Position numbers and translations under genes: made by a program
The notes under the pieces: generated by a model
Told to the model about the DNA's origin: nothing
The model's database searches: none
Seen by the model: the letters and a program-made list of their open reading frames with translations, nothing else
Shown: positions 8,625 through 17,100 of the stretch, piece after piece
Numbering within the stretch: position 1 is the stretch's first letter
How the letters are laid out: each line of letters starts with the position of its first letter
Assembly: GCA_947454705.1 (NCBI GenBank)
Contig: CANGKZ010000053.1
Location: forward strand, 1-34,391
DNA from: Verrucomicrobiota bacterium
GTDB lineage: Bacteria > Verrucomicrobiota > Verrucomicrobiia > Limisphaerales > UBA9464
Direction of reading: 5' to 3'
DNA: 34,391 bases

Positions 8625-9267
8625 CTTCCTCGCCCTCGCCGCCACGCTTGCCGCATTGCTGGTCGCCCCGGCAATCGTGCGTGCCGACGGCGTGACCCTC
8701 ACGGGCCGCATCGCGCTTCCGAAGGCGCTCTCCACCCCGGTGATGAACAAGCGCTACGACATCATCGCATCGGGCGGCGTGCTCTCCCCCAATCCCCCGC
8801 GCGCCGTCGTGTATCTCGACGGAGTCCACTCGCTCGCCGCGACTCCGCGGACCGAGCAGGTGGTTCAAACCAACTTCGCCTTCGTTCCTGCACTCCTTCC
8901 GATCCAGGTCGGAACGCGCGTGGAGTTCCCCAATGCGGATCCCACGTTCCACAACGTCTTTTCCTACTCGCCTCCGAAGCGATTCGATCTCGGACGCTAC
9001 ACCCCCGAGGAACGCCCCATTCCGTCGCAGCTGTTCGACAAGCCGGGATTGGTTACGCTCCGATGCGACATCCATGAACACATGCGCGGGTTGATCCTCA
9101 TTCTCGACACGCCGCATTTCGTGCTCAGCGGCACCGATGGAAAATACCGCATCGAGAATCTCCCCGCCGGCCACTTCACCCTGAAGGCGTGGCTGAACAG
9201 CAAGAACACGTTGGAAAAGAGCATCGATCTCCCGTCCACCGGCACCGTTGAATTGAATCTTCCGTGA
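8605..9267 (+). CDS. Secreted cupredoxin-like (blue-copper) protein with carboxypeptidase-regulatory-like tail
   Basis: This 220-residue protein carries a signal peptide (about 1-27). The central domain resembles the cupredoxin-like 'methylamine utilization protein' group. H116 lies in PTFHNVFSY, and a C-terminal ligand loop reads RCDIHEHM with C154, H157, H159 and M160. This is the His/Cys/His/Met set expected for a type 1 copper site, with a short loop. The last 50 residues (TDGKYRIENLPAGHFTLKAW) look like a carboxypeptidase-regulatory/transthyretin-like beta domain. It could carry electrons or sense or bind copper in the periplasm. Its place between a response regulator (20-bp overlap) and a histidine kinase (4-bp overlap) suggests a role in signal input or as a regulated product. 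Metal binding is inferred from residues only. Confidence 0.78.
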   Translation: MIQKPSNFLALAATLAALLVAPAIVRADGVTLTGRIALPKALSTPVMNKRYDIIASGGVLSPNPPRAVVYLDGVHSLAATPRTEQVVQTNFAFVPALLPIQVGTRVEFPNADPTFHNVFSYSPPKRFDLGRYTPEERPIPSQLFDKPGLVTLRCDIHEHMRGLILILDTPHFVLSGTDGKYRIENLPAGHFTLKAWLNSKNTLEKSIDLPSTGTVELNLP

Positions 9268-11060
9268 GCCACGCCCCCTCCAGAACTGCGGGTGGGTTTG
9301 GTGGATATCGCATCAAGCTCATGGTGGTGATGATGCTGATGGTCTCCGCCGTCACCGGTGCCGGGCTGTACCTGGCCGAACGCAATCTCGCCGAAAGCGT
9401 AACCAGCGGCCTCCAGCGCGAATTCCTCGCCGAGCTCGGCGCCCTGCATGGCATCCAGGAATTGCGTCAGGCCAATTTCGCCGAGGTCTGCCGAGCCCTG
9501 GTTCGCAAGCCGCGCATTCACGCCGCGCTCGAGGACAACGCGCTCGATCTCCTCTACCCGATCGCCAAGGACGAGCTCCGCGATCTCATGAACTCGGCTC
9601 CCGCCGGCAAGGGTTCCGGATTTGAGGCGGTGTTCTACCGGTTCCTCGATTTCAACGGCCGGGTAATCGCACCGCGCGATTCGCCCGATGCCGGACGACT
9701 GCTTCCCGAGGAGGAAGCACAACTTTCGCTTCGAGAACTCCCGCACGGGCATCAAACGGGATACTTGCTTCGCCACACGGGAACCACCGCCGGTCCTGCC
9801 TCAGGCTCCCCAGCTGACGTCACCGAAGTGATCGCGACTCCGATCATCTCCACGGAAACCGGCGAACCCATCGCGGCCCTGGCCATCGGCTTCAAACCGG
9901 TGGAGCCCGGAACGAAGTCCGGCGACCGCGGCATCCGCAGCGGCATCTGGATGGGCGACCGCCTCCATCTGGCGACCCTCTCCACCGGCGCGCAGTCGAT
10001 GTTGAGCGAAGTGCTGGCCCGAACCCTGAGCAATCCAGACTCCGAGGAACGCGCCACACCGGTGTCGATCGATGGCACGGCTCACCTGCTCTTTCACAAG
10101 CAACTGAATCCGGGATCGATGTTCCCGGCGGCGCACGAAATCTGCCTCTATCCGCTCGTGGACCTCCTCGCACGTCAGCGTCAGCTCCGATGGAGTTTCG
10201 CCGGCGGCGGCGGACTCGTGCTGCTTGGCGGGTTGATCGCGAGTGGGTTCTTCTCCGCGCGGCTCTCCGCTCCGGTGGAACAGCTCGCCGTCGATTCCGA
10301 GGAAAACCGCGCGCAACGCGCCCGTGCCGAGGCCGCCCTGGAACTCACGCACGAGGGTCTGCAACGCGCGATCCGCTTCTCCGCCGACGCGTCGCACCAG
10401 CTCAAGACCCCGGTCACGGTGTTGCGATCCGGGTTGGAGGAAATTCTCTCCCGCGAATCGGTGCCCTCCGAGGTGCGAGAGGAACTGGGGGATCTCGTTC
10501 ACCAAACCTACCGGCTCACCAGCGTGATCGAGGATCTGCTGCTGCTTTCGCGCGTCGATGCCGGCCGGCTTCAGCTTCACAAGGGGCCTGTGGATTTGTC
10601 CCGCTTGCTCGAGGCCGGACTCGATGATTTGGGAATGGTTCCCGAATCCGAGGACTTCGCGGTGGAAGCGGATGTTCCTCCGAATCTCACCATCGAGGGC
10701 GAGAGCCGCTACACCAGCATCATCCTTCAAAACCTTTTGGAGAACGCGCGAAAATACAACCTGCCCGGAGGGAAGATTCGCATCGTCGCACGCACGGAGG
10801 ACGACCGCGTCAGCGTGCGGATCGGCAACACCGGGCGTCCCATCCCGGCCGAGGTGCAGGACCACATTTTCGAACGGTTCCACCGCGGCTCCGTGGGTGA
10901 AAACGTGCCCGGACACGGACTCGGACTAAACCTGGCCCGCGAACTCGCCCGGCTCCACGGAGGCGATCTGCGATTGGTTCGATCGGATTCCACCTGGACC
11001 GAATTTGAGGCGTGCTTCAACCGCATGCGCGATTCCTTTTCGAGGGAGGTCACGGCGTGA
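9264..11060 (+). CDS. Membrane sensor histidine kinase
   Basis: This 598-residue protein starts with GTG, overlapping the previous stop by 4 bp. TM1 spans about 17-37 and TM2 about 310-333, enclosing an extracytoplasmic sensor of about 270 residues that looks Cache-like. A short linker leads to HisKA with the phosphoacceptor H378 (SHQLKTP). The HATPase_c domain has an N-box (LQNLLENARKYN, N490/N494), a G1-type NTGRPIP and a G2 GHGLGL (550-555). The G1 box has Asn where many kinases have Asp, a variant seen in other kinases. The partner is the response regulator at 7905. The sensor has few cysteines and no obvious metal cluster, so if copper is the signal it may be presented by the neighbouring copper protein. 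Confidence 0.92.
   Translation: MSHAPSRTAGGFGGYRIKLMVVMMLMVSAVTGAGLYLAERNLAESVTSGLQREFLAELGALHGIQELRQANFAEVCRALVRKPRIHAALEDNALDLLYPIAKDELRDLMNSAPAGKGSGFEAVFYRFLDFNGRVIAPRDSPDAGRLLPEEEAQLSLRELPHGHQTGYLLRHTGTTAGPASGSPADVTEVIATPIISTETGEPIAALAIGFKPVEPGTKSGDRGIRSGIWMGDRLHLATLSTGAQSMLSEVLARTLSNPDSEERATPVSIDGTAHLLFHKQLNPGSMFPAAHEICLYPLVDLLARQRQLRWSFAGGGGLVLLGGLIASGFFSARLSAPVEQLAVDSEENRAQRARAEAALELTHEGLQRAIRFSADASHQLKTPVTVLRSGLEEILSRESVPSEVREELGDLVHQTYRLTSVIEDLLLLSRVDAGRLQLHKGPVDLSRLLEAGLDDLGMVPESEDFAVEADVPPNLTIEGESRYTSIILQNLLENARKYNLPGGKIRIVARTEDDRVSVRIGNTGRPIPAEVQDHIFERFHRGSVGENVPGHGLGLNLARELARLHGGDLRLVRSDSTWTEFEACFNRMRDSFSREVTA
11045..11050 (+). promoter_or_regulatory. Shine-Dalgarno for the outer-membrane protein
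   Basis: GGAGGT stands 6 bases before GTG 11057 and lies inside the end of the kinase gene. It decides the start: the frame is open from 11012, but only the GTG has a strong site and gives a clean signal peptide. Confidence 0.75.
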
Positions 11061-12280
11061 ATTCGCATTCCTTCCTTCGAGCGTGCGTGGCCTCTGCGGT
11101 CCTCGCCCTGCCCTCGGTGCAGGCTGAGGAGTGGCTCGACCGGTTGGACGACTGGCTCACGGTGTCCTCATGGAATGACCGCATTCGCACGCGACTGAGC
11201 GGGCTGATTGACGTCGAGGGATACCACTTCGACTCCGAACCGCCCGGATTGATCGACACTTCGCGGGAGTTCCTCGCCGTGCCGCGGCTCACGCTGATGC
11301 TCGATTCACAGATCGGCTCCAAGGTGTACTTCTTCGCGCAAACGCGCGTGGACCGCGGATTCGATCCAGGCGACATGGGATGGCGTCACCGGTTTGAAGA
11401 ATACGCGGTCCGATTGACTCCAGGCGAGGACGACCGACTGAGCCTGCAACTTGGAAAGGCAGCTTCCGTGGTGGGCAATTGGATTCCACGTCATCTCTCG
11501 TGGGACAATCCCTTCATCAACGCACCTCTCCCGTATGAGAGCGTCACGGATCTCTACGACGGCGAGGCCCCGCTCTCGCGCGACGACTTCCTGCACGGCC
11601 CTCCGGAAAAGAAGTACGAGTACATCCCCGGGATCTGGGGCCCGGTGTATGCCACCGGAGGATCCGTCGCGTACAAGGCGGGCAAAATCGACATCGCCGC
11701 TGAAATTAAGAACGCCGCGCTTTCATCACGACCCGAGGCGTGGGATCTGGGGCATACCGGTTTCGATCATCCCACATTCAGTGGCCGAATCGGATACCGC
11801 CCCGATCCGCGATGGAACCTCGGAGTGTCCGCCAGCTCGGGTACCTATTTTGAATCCATCGCCCAATCGACGATTCCGCCGGGGCATCAATTCTACGATT
11901 ACCGTCAAACGGTCATCGGACAGGATCTCGGATTTGCATGGCATCACTGGCAGCTCTGGGCGGAGGCCTATGAAATGCGATTCGACGTTCCATTCGTCGG
12001 GAACGCAGATCTGCTGATGTATTACATCGAAGCGAAGTACCGCTTCACGCCGCGATGCTTTGCCGCGGTGCGGTGGAACCAGCAGTACTTCGGAACCGTG
12101 CCCAACGACACCGGCGGATTCGAGCGCTGGGGACACAATCTCTGGCGCGCTGAAGCTGCGCTCGGATTCCGGCTCACCGCACACAGCCAGTTCAAAATTC
12201 AGTACAGCCTGCAACAAACCACGGACGCAGGCCACGAATCGAGCAACACCGTTGCGGGTCAGTTCACGATTCGATTCTAG
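11057..12280 (+). CDS. Outer-membrane beta-barrel protein (porin-like)
   Basis: This 407-residue protein starts with GTG (4-bp overlap with the kinase stop) behind a strong Shine-Dalgarno sequence. The signal peptide ends near residue 23 (SVQA). The rest alternates short amphipathic strands rich in aromatic residues (for example GSKVYFFAQTRVDRG, KFRFTP-like and WHHWQLWAEAYEMRF) and ends in QFTIRF. A terminal Phe is the usual insertion signal of outer-membrane barrels. There is no coiled-coil or OprB-type plug that I can name, so the exact porin family is open. As last gene of the two-component operon it may be the regulated output, perhaps importing or exporting a solute linked to the copper protein. 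No terminator is obvious after the stop. Confidence 0.75.
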   Translation: MNSHSFLRACVASAVLALPSVQAEEWLDRLDDWLTVSSWNDRIRTRLSGLIDVEGYHFDSEPPGLIDTSREFLAVPRLTLMLDSQIGSKVYFFAQTRVDRGFDPGDMGWRHRFEEYAVRLTPGEDDRLSLQLGKAASVVGNWIPRHLSWDNPFINAPLPYESVTDLYDGEAPLSRDDFLHGPPEKKYEYIPGIWGPVYATGGSVAYKAGKIDIAAEIKNAALSSRPEAWDLGHTGFDHPTFSGRIGYRPDPRWNLGVSASSGTYFESIAQSTIPPGHQFYDYRQTVIGQDLGFAWHHWQLWAEAYEMRFDVPFVGNADLLMYYIEAKYRFTPRCFAAVRWNQQYFGTVPNDTGGFERWGHNLWRAEAALGFRLTAHSQFKIQYSLQQTTDAGHESSNTVAGQFTIRF

Positions 12281-12575
12281 CGGTTTTGCTGGGCATTCTC
12301 GCGTTTTTCGCGCGTCGCACCGTGCATGTAACAGCCCCGTTACTGTATCGGCGTTGCCGTTCCGCACACCGATTCGGAATGTGTGGGTGTGTCAACCAGG
12401 CAGGCTTCACTCCTGATCGCAGCGCACCCAACGGAATCTGAGTTCTTCAGATCCCGGGCCGGTTCCCCATACCTGCGATTCCGTGCGTCCGCGCCTGGGA
12501 CATTCAGTTCAGGTACTACCACCCCGCCCAACTCCAAACTGCCAAGTCCCCAAAGTCCCTGAATCCGCATCATTC
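12281..12575. other. Intergenic region before the HAF-repeat gene
   Basis: No gene is seen. It contains two short inverted repeats: GTAAC/GTTAC around AGCCCC near 12330, and ATCTGA/TCAGAT around GTTCT near 12440. Neither is followed by a T-run, and neither matches a riboswitch class I recognise. Confidence 0.4.
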
Positions 12576-15095
12576 ATGAAACACTCCATTCAACAGAAAC
12601 TCCCCCTGATCGGGGCTCTGCTGCTCGCCTCGCAGGCGATCGGTCAGGGTTATCGATCGAACGATCTCACCCCCCTTGGAGCCACGAGCGGCAAATTCGT
12701 GAGCAACGCCGGCGGCGCTCAGGTCGGAACGATCATCACCGGCGCCAGTGGCTATGCGCACGCCGTGATCGAAAACGGAAATGCGCTCGGCGTGGTGGAT
12801 CTGAATCCTCCGAATTTCTACTATTCCGTCGCCAACTGCTCCGATGATTCGCAGCAGGCCGGCTGGGGATACGGCATTGCCTTGGGCAATACCCACGCGC
12901 TCGTCTGGAATGGCTCCGCCGCTTCGTACGCGGATCTCCATCCGAGCGGCTACATGTTCTCGGAATGCCTAGGCGTTCACAGCGGTGAACAGGTCGGCTA
13001 CGCGCAGAATCAGTCCTATTTCATCACCGCCTCCCACGCCTACTGCTGGTTCGGCACCGCAGCATCCGGCGTGGATCTGCACCCGACCCAGTGGGTCTAT
13101 CCGTTCTCCCGCGCCAAGGGCGTTCACAGCGGCGAGGAGGTTGGTTACGTCTCCACCGTCGGTTATCCCGAGGGCGATTACGGTGGCTACCACACCACGA
13201 GCCACGCGGTTCGCTGGACCGGATCCGCCGCGAGTGCGGTCGATCTCCACCCGGTCGGGTTCGATGCCTCCGAAGCACTCGCCTCCACCGGCACCCAGCA
13301 GGGCGGATGGGCCTACACGGCGCTCGGAACGAACCACATGCACGCCATGATCTGGTCGGGCGACGCCGCCAGCGCAGTGGACCTCCACCCGGCAGGCTAC
13401 ACCGATTCCAAGGTCACTTCCATGACCGCGACTCAGCAGGTCGGTGAAGGCTGGGTTGGACCTGCTTTCGGTTACGGCTCTGTTCGCCACGCCCTCGCGT
13501 GGAGCGGCACCGCCGACAGCGTCGTGGATCTCAACCAATACCTGCCCGCGGGCTACACCAATGCGGTTGCCACCGGCGTGGATGCGAACGGCAACATCGT
13601 CGGCTACGCCTACAACACCCCGTATCTCGGCGGATTTAACATCTGGCCCGGTTCCATCGCCGTGGTTTTTGCGCCCGGTGCGAACCAGGTTCAGGGGCTG
13701 CAATCGCTGAGCCTCAGCTCATCGAATGTGGCACCCGGTGCCTCGGTCACCGCCACCGTCACCCTCGGCTCCCCGGCCCCGGTCGGCGGCACGAGCATCA
13801 GCTTCGCGAGTTCTGTGACGAACTTCGTTCCGACCCCGTCCCCCATCGTGATTCCCGAAGGCGCAACGAACGTGGTCTTCACGTTCGTCACCGGCGGAAC
13901 AACGCTGACTTCTCCCGCGTCGCTGAAGTTGTACGCGACCGACGGCGTGGTGAGCTCCACCGCCGCGCTTACACTCACTCCGGTAGTGAACCTCACTGGG
14001 ATCAATGCGAATCCCATTGAAGGAGGTTTCGCCACCTACGCCACGGTCTCGTTGAACATTCCGGCCCAGGGCGCCGCAGCGGTTTCCGTGAACAGCGGCA
14101 ACCCCGCACTCGCCACGGTTCCGGCTACCGTCACCGTGCCTTCCGGCTACCTCGCGTCCTCATTCTCCATCGCCACGGCACCGGTCTCCACCTTGACCAC
14201 CGTTCCCATCACAGCGAACTACAACGGCAGCACGGTCTCCACCACGCTGACCCTCAGCCCCGCCCCGGTGGTCTCGCTGTCCGGAATCACCGCACCAGAA
14301 ATGGTCGGTGGCTACCAGCTCCCGGTGACCGTCACCGTCAACAACTTCCCCCGCGCCGCGGAAGGCGCCGTGGTCACGCTCACCAGCGGTGACACCGGCA
14401 CCCTTCAAGTGCCCACCACGGTGACCATCCCGTACGGGACGTTCAGCGCCACCGTCATGGCCAACACCTCGGTGGTCAACGGTCGCAAGGGAGTCTCCCT
14501 CAAGGCCGCCTACAACGGTTCCACCGCGAGCACCACGGTGTTTGTGAATCCGGTTCCCACCGTGACCATCACCCAGGCGGATTACCTCACCGACACCAAG
14601 ATGCTGAAGATCCAGGCATCGACCAGTTTCACCAACGCCATCCTCACCTACGGCACCAGCCCTGATCTTGCACCGCTCGGCACCATGCAGTTCGAGCTCG
14701 GTGTGTTCAAAGGATCCATCGTTCTCGATACCGCGCCCACTCAGGCAACTGTTTGGAACTCCCTCGGCGGATTCGCCACGGTTCCCGTCAACATCAAGAC
14801 CAGCAGCGCTGCCACCGGCGGCGGCGGCGGTGGTGGTGGTGGCGGCGGTGGTGGCGGTGGTGGTGGCGGAACCACGGCCAGTTCGTACAAGTTGACCATC
14901 GTCACCAACGGCAAGGGCACCGTGACCACGAGCCCGTCGGGAACCTCATTTGCTCCGGGAACCGTTGTCACCTTGACCGCAACCCCGGCGACAGGATCCC
15001 CCTGGATCGGCTGGACCGGTGCCGTGACCAGCACCAGCAAGACCATCACGGTCACCATGAATTCGGCCCTCTCCGTGACGGCCAACTTCAAGTGA
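12576..15095 (+). CDS. Large secreted HAF-repeat / Ig-like / InlB-like protein with polyglycine linker
   Basis: This 839-residue protein has a signal peptide (about 1-24). Residues about 60-370 contain six copies of a unit of roughly 50 residues with the signature HAxxWxGxAASxVDLHPxGY then GVHSGEQVGYA. This matches the 'HAF' extracellular repeat family, whose function is unknown. About 385-700 hold Ig/Calx-beta-like beta repeats (VTVNN, TVPSGY, YNGSTxSTT recurring). Eighteen consecutive glycines (748-765) follow, then an InlB-like bacterial repeat domain (about 770-839) of the form NGKGTVTTSPSGTSF. The last domain and the linker suggest a surface or matrix protein. No PEP-CTERM, LPXTG or type IX sorting signal is visible. 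The ATG at 12576 starts the signal peptide; the frame is open upstream to 12483 but that adds nothing plausible. A strong terminator follows. Confidence 0.82.
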   Translation: MKHSIQQKLPLIGALLLASQAIGQGYRSNDLTPLGATSGKFVSNAGGAQVGTIITGASGYAHAVIENGNALGVVDLNPPNFYYSVANCSDDSQQAGWGYGIALGNTHALVWNGSAASYADLHPSGYMFSECLGVHSGEQVGYAQNQSYFITASHAYCWFGTAASGVDLHPTQWVYPFSRAKGVHSGEEVGYVSTVGYPEGDYGGYHTTSHAVRWTGSAASAVDLHPVGFDASEALASTGTQQGGWAYTALGTNHMHAMIWSGDAASAVDLHPAGYTDSKVTSMTATQQVGEGWVGPAFGYGSVRHALAWSGTADSVVDLNQYLPAGYTNAVATGVDANGNIVGYAYNTPYLGGFNIWPGSIAVVFAPGANQVQGLQSLSLSSSNVAPGASVTATVTLGSPAPVGGTSISFASSVTNFVPTPSPIVIPEGATNVVFTFVTGGTTLTSPASLKLYATDGVVSSTAALTLTPVVNLTGINANPIEGGFATYATVSLNIPAQGAAAVSVNSGNPALATVPATVTVPSGYLASSFSIATAPVSTLTTVPITANYNGSTVSTTLTLSPAPVVSLSGITAPEMVGGYQLPVTVTVNNFPRAAEGAVVTLTSGDTGTLQVPTTVTIPYGTFSATVMANTSVVNGRKGVSLKAAYNGSTASTTVFVNPVPTVTITQADYLTDTKMLKIQASTSFTNAILTYGTSPDLAPLGTMQFELGVFKGSIVLDTAPTQATVWNSLGGFATVPVNIKTSSAATGGGGGGGGGGGGGGGGGGTTASSYKLTIVTNGKGTVTTSPSGTSFAPGTVVTLTATPATGSPWIGWTGAVTSTSKTITVTMNSALSVTANFK
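14817..14870 (+). repeat. (GGN)18 polyglycine-coding microsatellite
   Basis: Eighteen GGC/GGT/GGA codons in a row encode an uninterrupted glycine linker between the Ig-like repeats and the InlB-like domain. Codons are mixed GGC and GGT, so the repeat is not a pure trinucleotide tract, but it could still change length by slippage. Confidence 0.95.
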
Positions 15096-15128
15096 TCCGA
15101 AGCGTCTAGCTCAATTTACCCCCAGCAC

Positions 15129-15166
15129 AGGAGGCGAGGTTCATCCTCGCCTCCTTTTTCTTTTTC
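15129..15166 (+). terminator. Rho-independent terminator after the HAF-repeat gene
   Basis: A perfect 11-bp stem (AGGAGGCGAGG at 15129-15139, CCTCGCCTCCT at 15145-15155) with loop TTCAT is followed by TTTTCTTTTT. It ends transcription of the gene stopping at 15095. Confidence 0.93.
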
Positions 15167-15276
15167 CGGGGGAGTTTTGAATTCGGGGTAAGATTCCCAT
15201 TCCCCACCGCATCCAACCTGTGAGCCCGCTCACCGGGTTCGAATCAAAACAAATTCAAAACTTCACCCCTACCAGA

Positions 15277-15834
15277 ATGACCACCTTGAATCGCCTTCCC
15301 CAACTCGACCCCGCCACCACCACCGGCAAGCCCCGCCAGTTGCTCGATGCCGTTCAGACCAAACTTGGGATTGTTCCAAATCTGATGCGCGTTCTCGCCA
15401 ACGCGCCCGCGGCGCTCGAAGGCTATCTCCAGTTCTCCGGAGCACTTGCCGGAGGCGTGTTAAACGCCCGGATCCGTGAGCAGATCGCCATCGCCGTGGC
15501 GCAGGGGAATCACTGCGACTACTGCCTGAGCGCCCACACCTTTATCGGAGGCAAAGTGGGTGTCGCTGCCGCCGACCTCGCATCGGCCCGCCACGCCGAG
15601 AGTCCCAACGCCAAGGACAACGCCATCCTGAAGCTCGCCCTCACCGTGCTGGTTCAACAGGGGCAGATCAGCGACGAGGCACTTCAGCAGGCCCGCACTG
15701 CCGGCCTCACCGACGCCGAGATCGTCGAAACCACCGCCCACGTCGCGCTCAACCTGTTCACCAACTACATCAACCACGTCGCCCGCACCGTCGTGGATTT
15801 CCCCGAGGTTCGCTCCGCCAATCCGGCCGCTTGA
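15277..15834 (+). CDS. Carboxymuconolactone decarboxylase / AhpD-like family protein
   Basis: This 185-residue cytoplasmic protein has the AhpD-like core: GNHCDYCLSAHTFIG contains the CxxC pair C80/C83 with H87, as in alkylhydroperoxidase-like CMD proteins. The preceding KLGIVPNLMRVLANAP and the later AVAQGN and HVALNLFTNYINH segments fit this family. Members reduce peroxides through the cysteine pair or serve in ring-lactone metabolism; the CxxCxxxH motif favours a thiol-redox role. The ATG at 15277 is preferred over the upstream codon at 15220, because the extra residues resemble translated spacer. It stands alone between two terminators, so it is probably monocistronic. Confidence 0.88.
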   Translation: MTTLNRLPQLDPATTTGKPRQLLDAVQTKLGIVPNLMRVLANAPAALEGYLQFSGALAGGVLNARIREQIAIAVAQGNHCDYCLSAHTFIGGKVGVAAADLASARHAESPNAKDNAILKLALTVLVQQGQISDEALQQARTAGLTDAEIVETTAHVALNLFTNYINHVARTVVDFPEVRSANPAA

Positions 15835-15842
15835 ACCGATTC

Positions 15843-15878
15843 ACGCGGGCGGAGTCCTCCCCCGCCCGCGTCTCCTTT
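15843..15878 (+). terminator. Terminator-like hairpin after the CMD gene
   Basis: A 10-bp stem (ACGCGGGCGG at 15843-15852, CCGCCCGCGT at 15862-15871) with a 9-base loop is followed by CTCCTTTGTT. The T-run is weak, but stem and position fit an intrinsic terminator. Confidence 0.7.
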
Positions 15879-15916
15879 GTTGATTGTCGTCCCGCATTGC
15901 CACCCTCATTCACCCC

Positions 15917-16516
15917 ATGGCCACCCGATACTTGGAGACCCACTTCACTCCTGCGGTGCTGGACGCACAACGACGTCATCAGGGGCGCACCTATCCGATT
16001 CCGGTGAACGCCCCCGAGGATCCGCTCACCGAGGAGGAAGCTGCCTTCATTGCCGAGCGCGACAGTTTCTATGTGGCCACGGTGAACCACGATGGATGGC
16101 CCTACATGCAGCATCGGGGCGGAGCGCCGGGTTTCCTCAAGGTTCTTGCCCCCAACCTCCTCGCCTTTCCCGATTACGGCGGAAACCGGCAAATGCTCTC
16201 CGTGGGCAATCTCGCCGAGAACGACCGCACTGCGTTGTTCCTCATGGATTACCCGAATCAAACGCGGCTCAAGATCATTGGCCACACCACGGTGCTCGAC
16301 CCGCGGGAACATCCGGAGCTCGTTGCGCTATGGACCCGATCTCCTTCCGGTCCCCGCATCGAACGCATCTTTCAGATCCGCGTGATTTCCTTCGACTGGA
16401 ACTGCCCCAAATTCATCACCCCACGATACACCGCCGCGGAAATCGAGAAGGCCGTCGCACCGCTGCACCGAAGAATCGCAGAGCTCGAGGCTGCATTGAA
16501 TCGTCCCCAAACTTGA
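15917..16516 (+). CDS. Pyridoxamine 5'-phosphate oxidase-like flavin-binding protein
   Basis: This 199-residue protein contains the split-barrel PNPOx signature: [33 protein letters not shown], then [23 protein letters not shown] and IGHTTVLD. Such proteins bind FMN or related flavins, and many are oxidoreductases of unknown substrate rather than true PdxH. A C-terminal extension (about 160-199) is helical and coiled-coil-like ([19 protein letters not shown]). The frame is open from a TTG at 15884, but the ATG at 15917 ([11 protein letters not shown]) is the better start. It lies after a terminator and 86 bp before a DUF1348 gene. A detoxification or stress role alongside the CMD protein is possible but unproven. 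Confidence 0.85.
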   Translation: MATRYLETHFTPAVLDAQRRHQGRTYPIPVNAPEDPLTEEEAAFIAERDSFYVATVNHDGWPYMQHRGGAPGFLKVLAPNLLAFPDYGGNRQMLSVGNLAENDRTALFLMDYPNQTRLKIIGHTTVLDPREHPELVALWTRSPSGPRIERIFQIRVISFDWNCPKFITPRYTAAEIEKAVAPLHRRIAELEAALNRPQT

Positions 16517-16545
16517 TTCGCCGAGATTCAAACCATTCACTTCCT

Positions 16546-16579
16546 AATCTGCGCCCATCCGCGTTCATCTGCGGTTCTA
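16546..16579. repeat. Oligonucleotide phrase of the TCTGCGTTCATCTGCGG type
   Basis: ATCTGCGCCCATCC then GCGTTCATCTGCGGTT is a stepwise repeated phrase. Variants are at 25926-25956 and 28622-28661. It precedes the DUF1348 start by 23 bases. Confidence 0.65.
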
Positions 16580-16602
16580 ACAAAAGTGACATTCACCCCA
16601 CC

Positions 16603-17031
16603 ATGAATCCCCGACCACCCCTGCCCCCGTTCACCGAAGAAACCGCGCTCCAAAAGGTCAAAGCCGCGGAAGCTGCCTGGAACACGCGCGATCCCGAACG
16701 CGTCGCGCTCGCGTACACCGTCGACACCGAATGGCGAAACCGGACCGACTTCCTCCACGGCCGCGCCGAAGTGGTGGATTTTCTCCGCAAGAAGTGGGCG
16801 CGGGAATTGGACTACCGACTGGAGAAAACCCTCTGGGCCTTCACCGGAAACCGGATTGCCGTGCGCTTTGAATACGAATTTCACGATGCCTCCGGACAGT
16901 GGTTCCGGGCCCACGGCAATGAGAACTGGGAATTCGATGAACTCGGCTACATGCAACGCCGCTTTGCCAGCATCAACGACCAACCCATCGATGAATCCGA
17001 ACGAAAATTCCGTTGGGAGCGCACCCCCTGA
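16603..17031 (+). CDS. DUF1348 family protein (NTF2-like/SnoaL fold)
   Basis: This 142-residue protein matches DUF1348: [33 protein letters not shown], then [64 protein letters not shown] and a C-terminal FRWERTP. The fold is that of nuclear transport factor 2, with a cone-shaped pocket often used for small-molecule binding or catalysis; the family has no assigned reaction. The long frame from 15877 is a read-through of non-coding frames, and the ATG at 16603 gives the full normal family length. There is no signal peptide, so it is cytoplasmic. Confidence 0.9.
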   Translation: MNPRPPLPPFTEETALQKVKAAEAAWNTRDPERVALAYTVDTEWRNRTDFLHGRAEVVDFLRKKWARELDYRLEKTLWAFTGNRIAVRFEYEFHDASGQWFRAHGNENWEFDELGYMQRRFASINDQPIDESERKFRWERTP

Positions 17032-17066
17032 GAACCCCGGTGAAGCCGGTTCGCAATCATCCGGCT

Positions 17067-17094
17067 GGAATCTCTTCCGGTACACGATAACGTC
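17067..17094 (+). promoter_or_regulatory. Candidate ECF-type promoter of the sigma-factor operon
   Basis: GGAATCT at 17067-17073 and CGTC at 17091-17094 are 17 bases apart, the layout of many ECF sigma promoters (GGAAC-like -35, CGTC-like -10). Transcription would start about where the GTG codon at 17101 begins, which implies a leaderless message and autoregulation. This is pattern matching by eye on a single site. Confidence 0.4.
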
Positions 17095-17100
17095 GCCGCG

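Noticed and set aside
12281-12575. Riboswitch before the HAF-repeat gene
   Set aside because: Only short unrelated hairpins are present, with no conserved riboswitch core that I recognise.
15877-16602. The long upstream part of the DUF1348 frame
   Set aside because: It overlaps the PNPOx-like gene in a different frame; the normal DUF1348 length starts at 16603.
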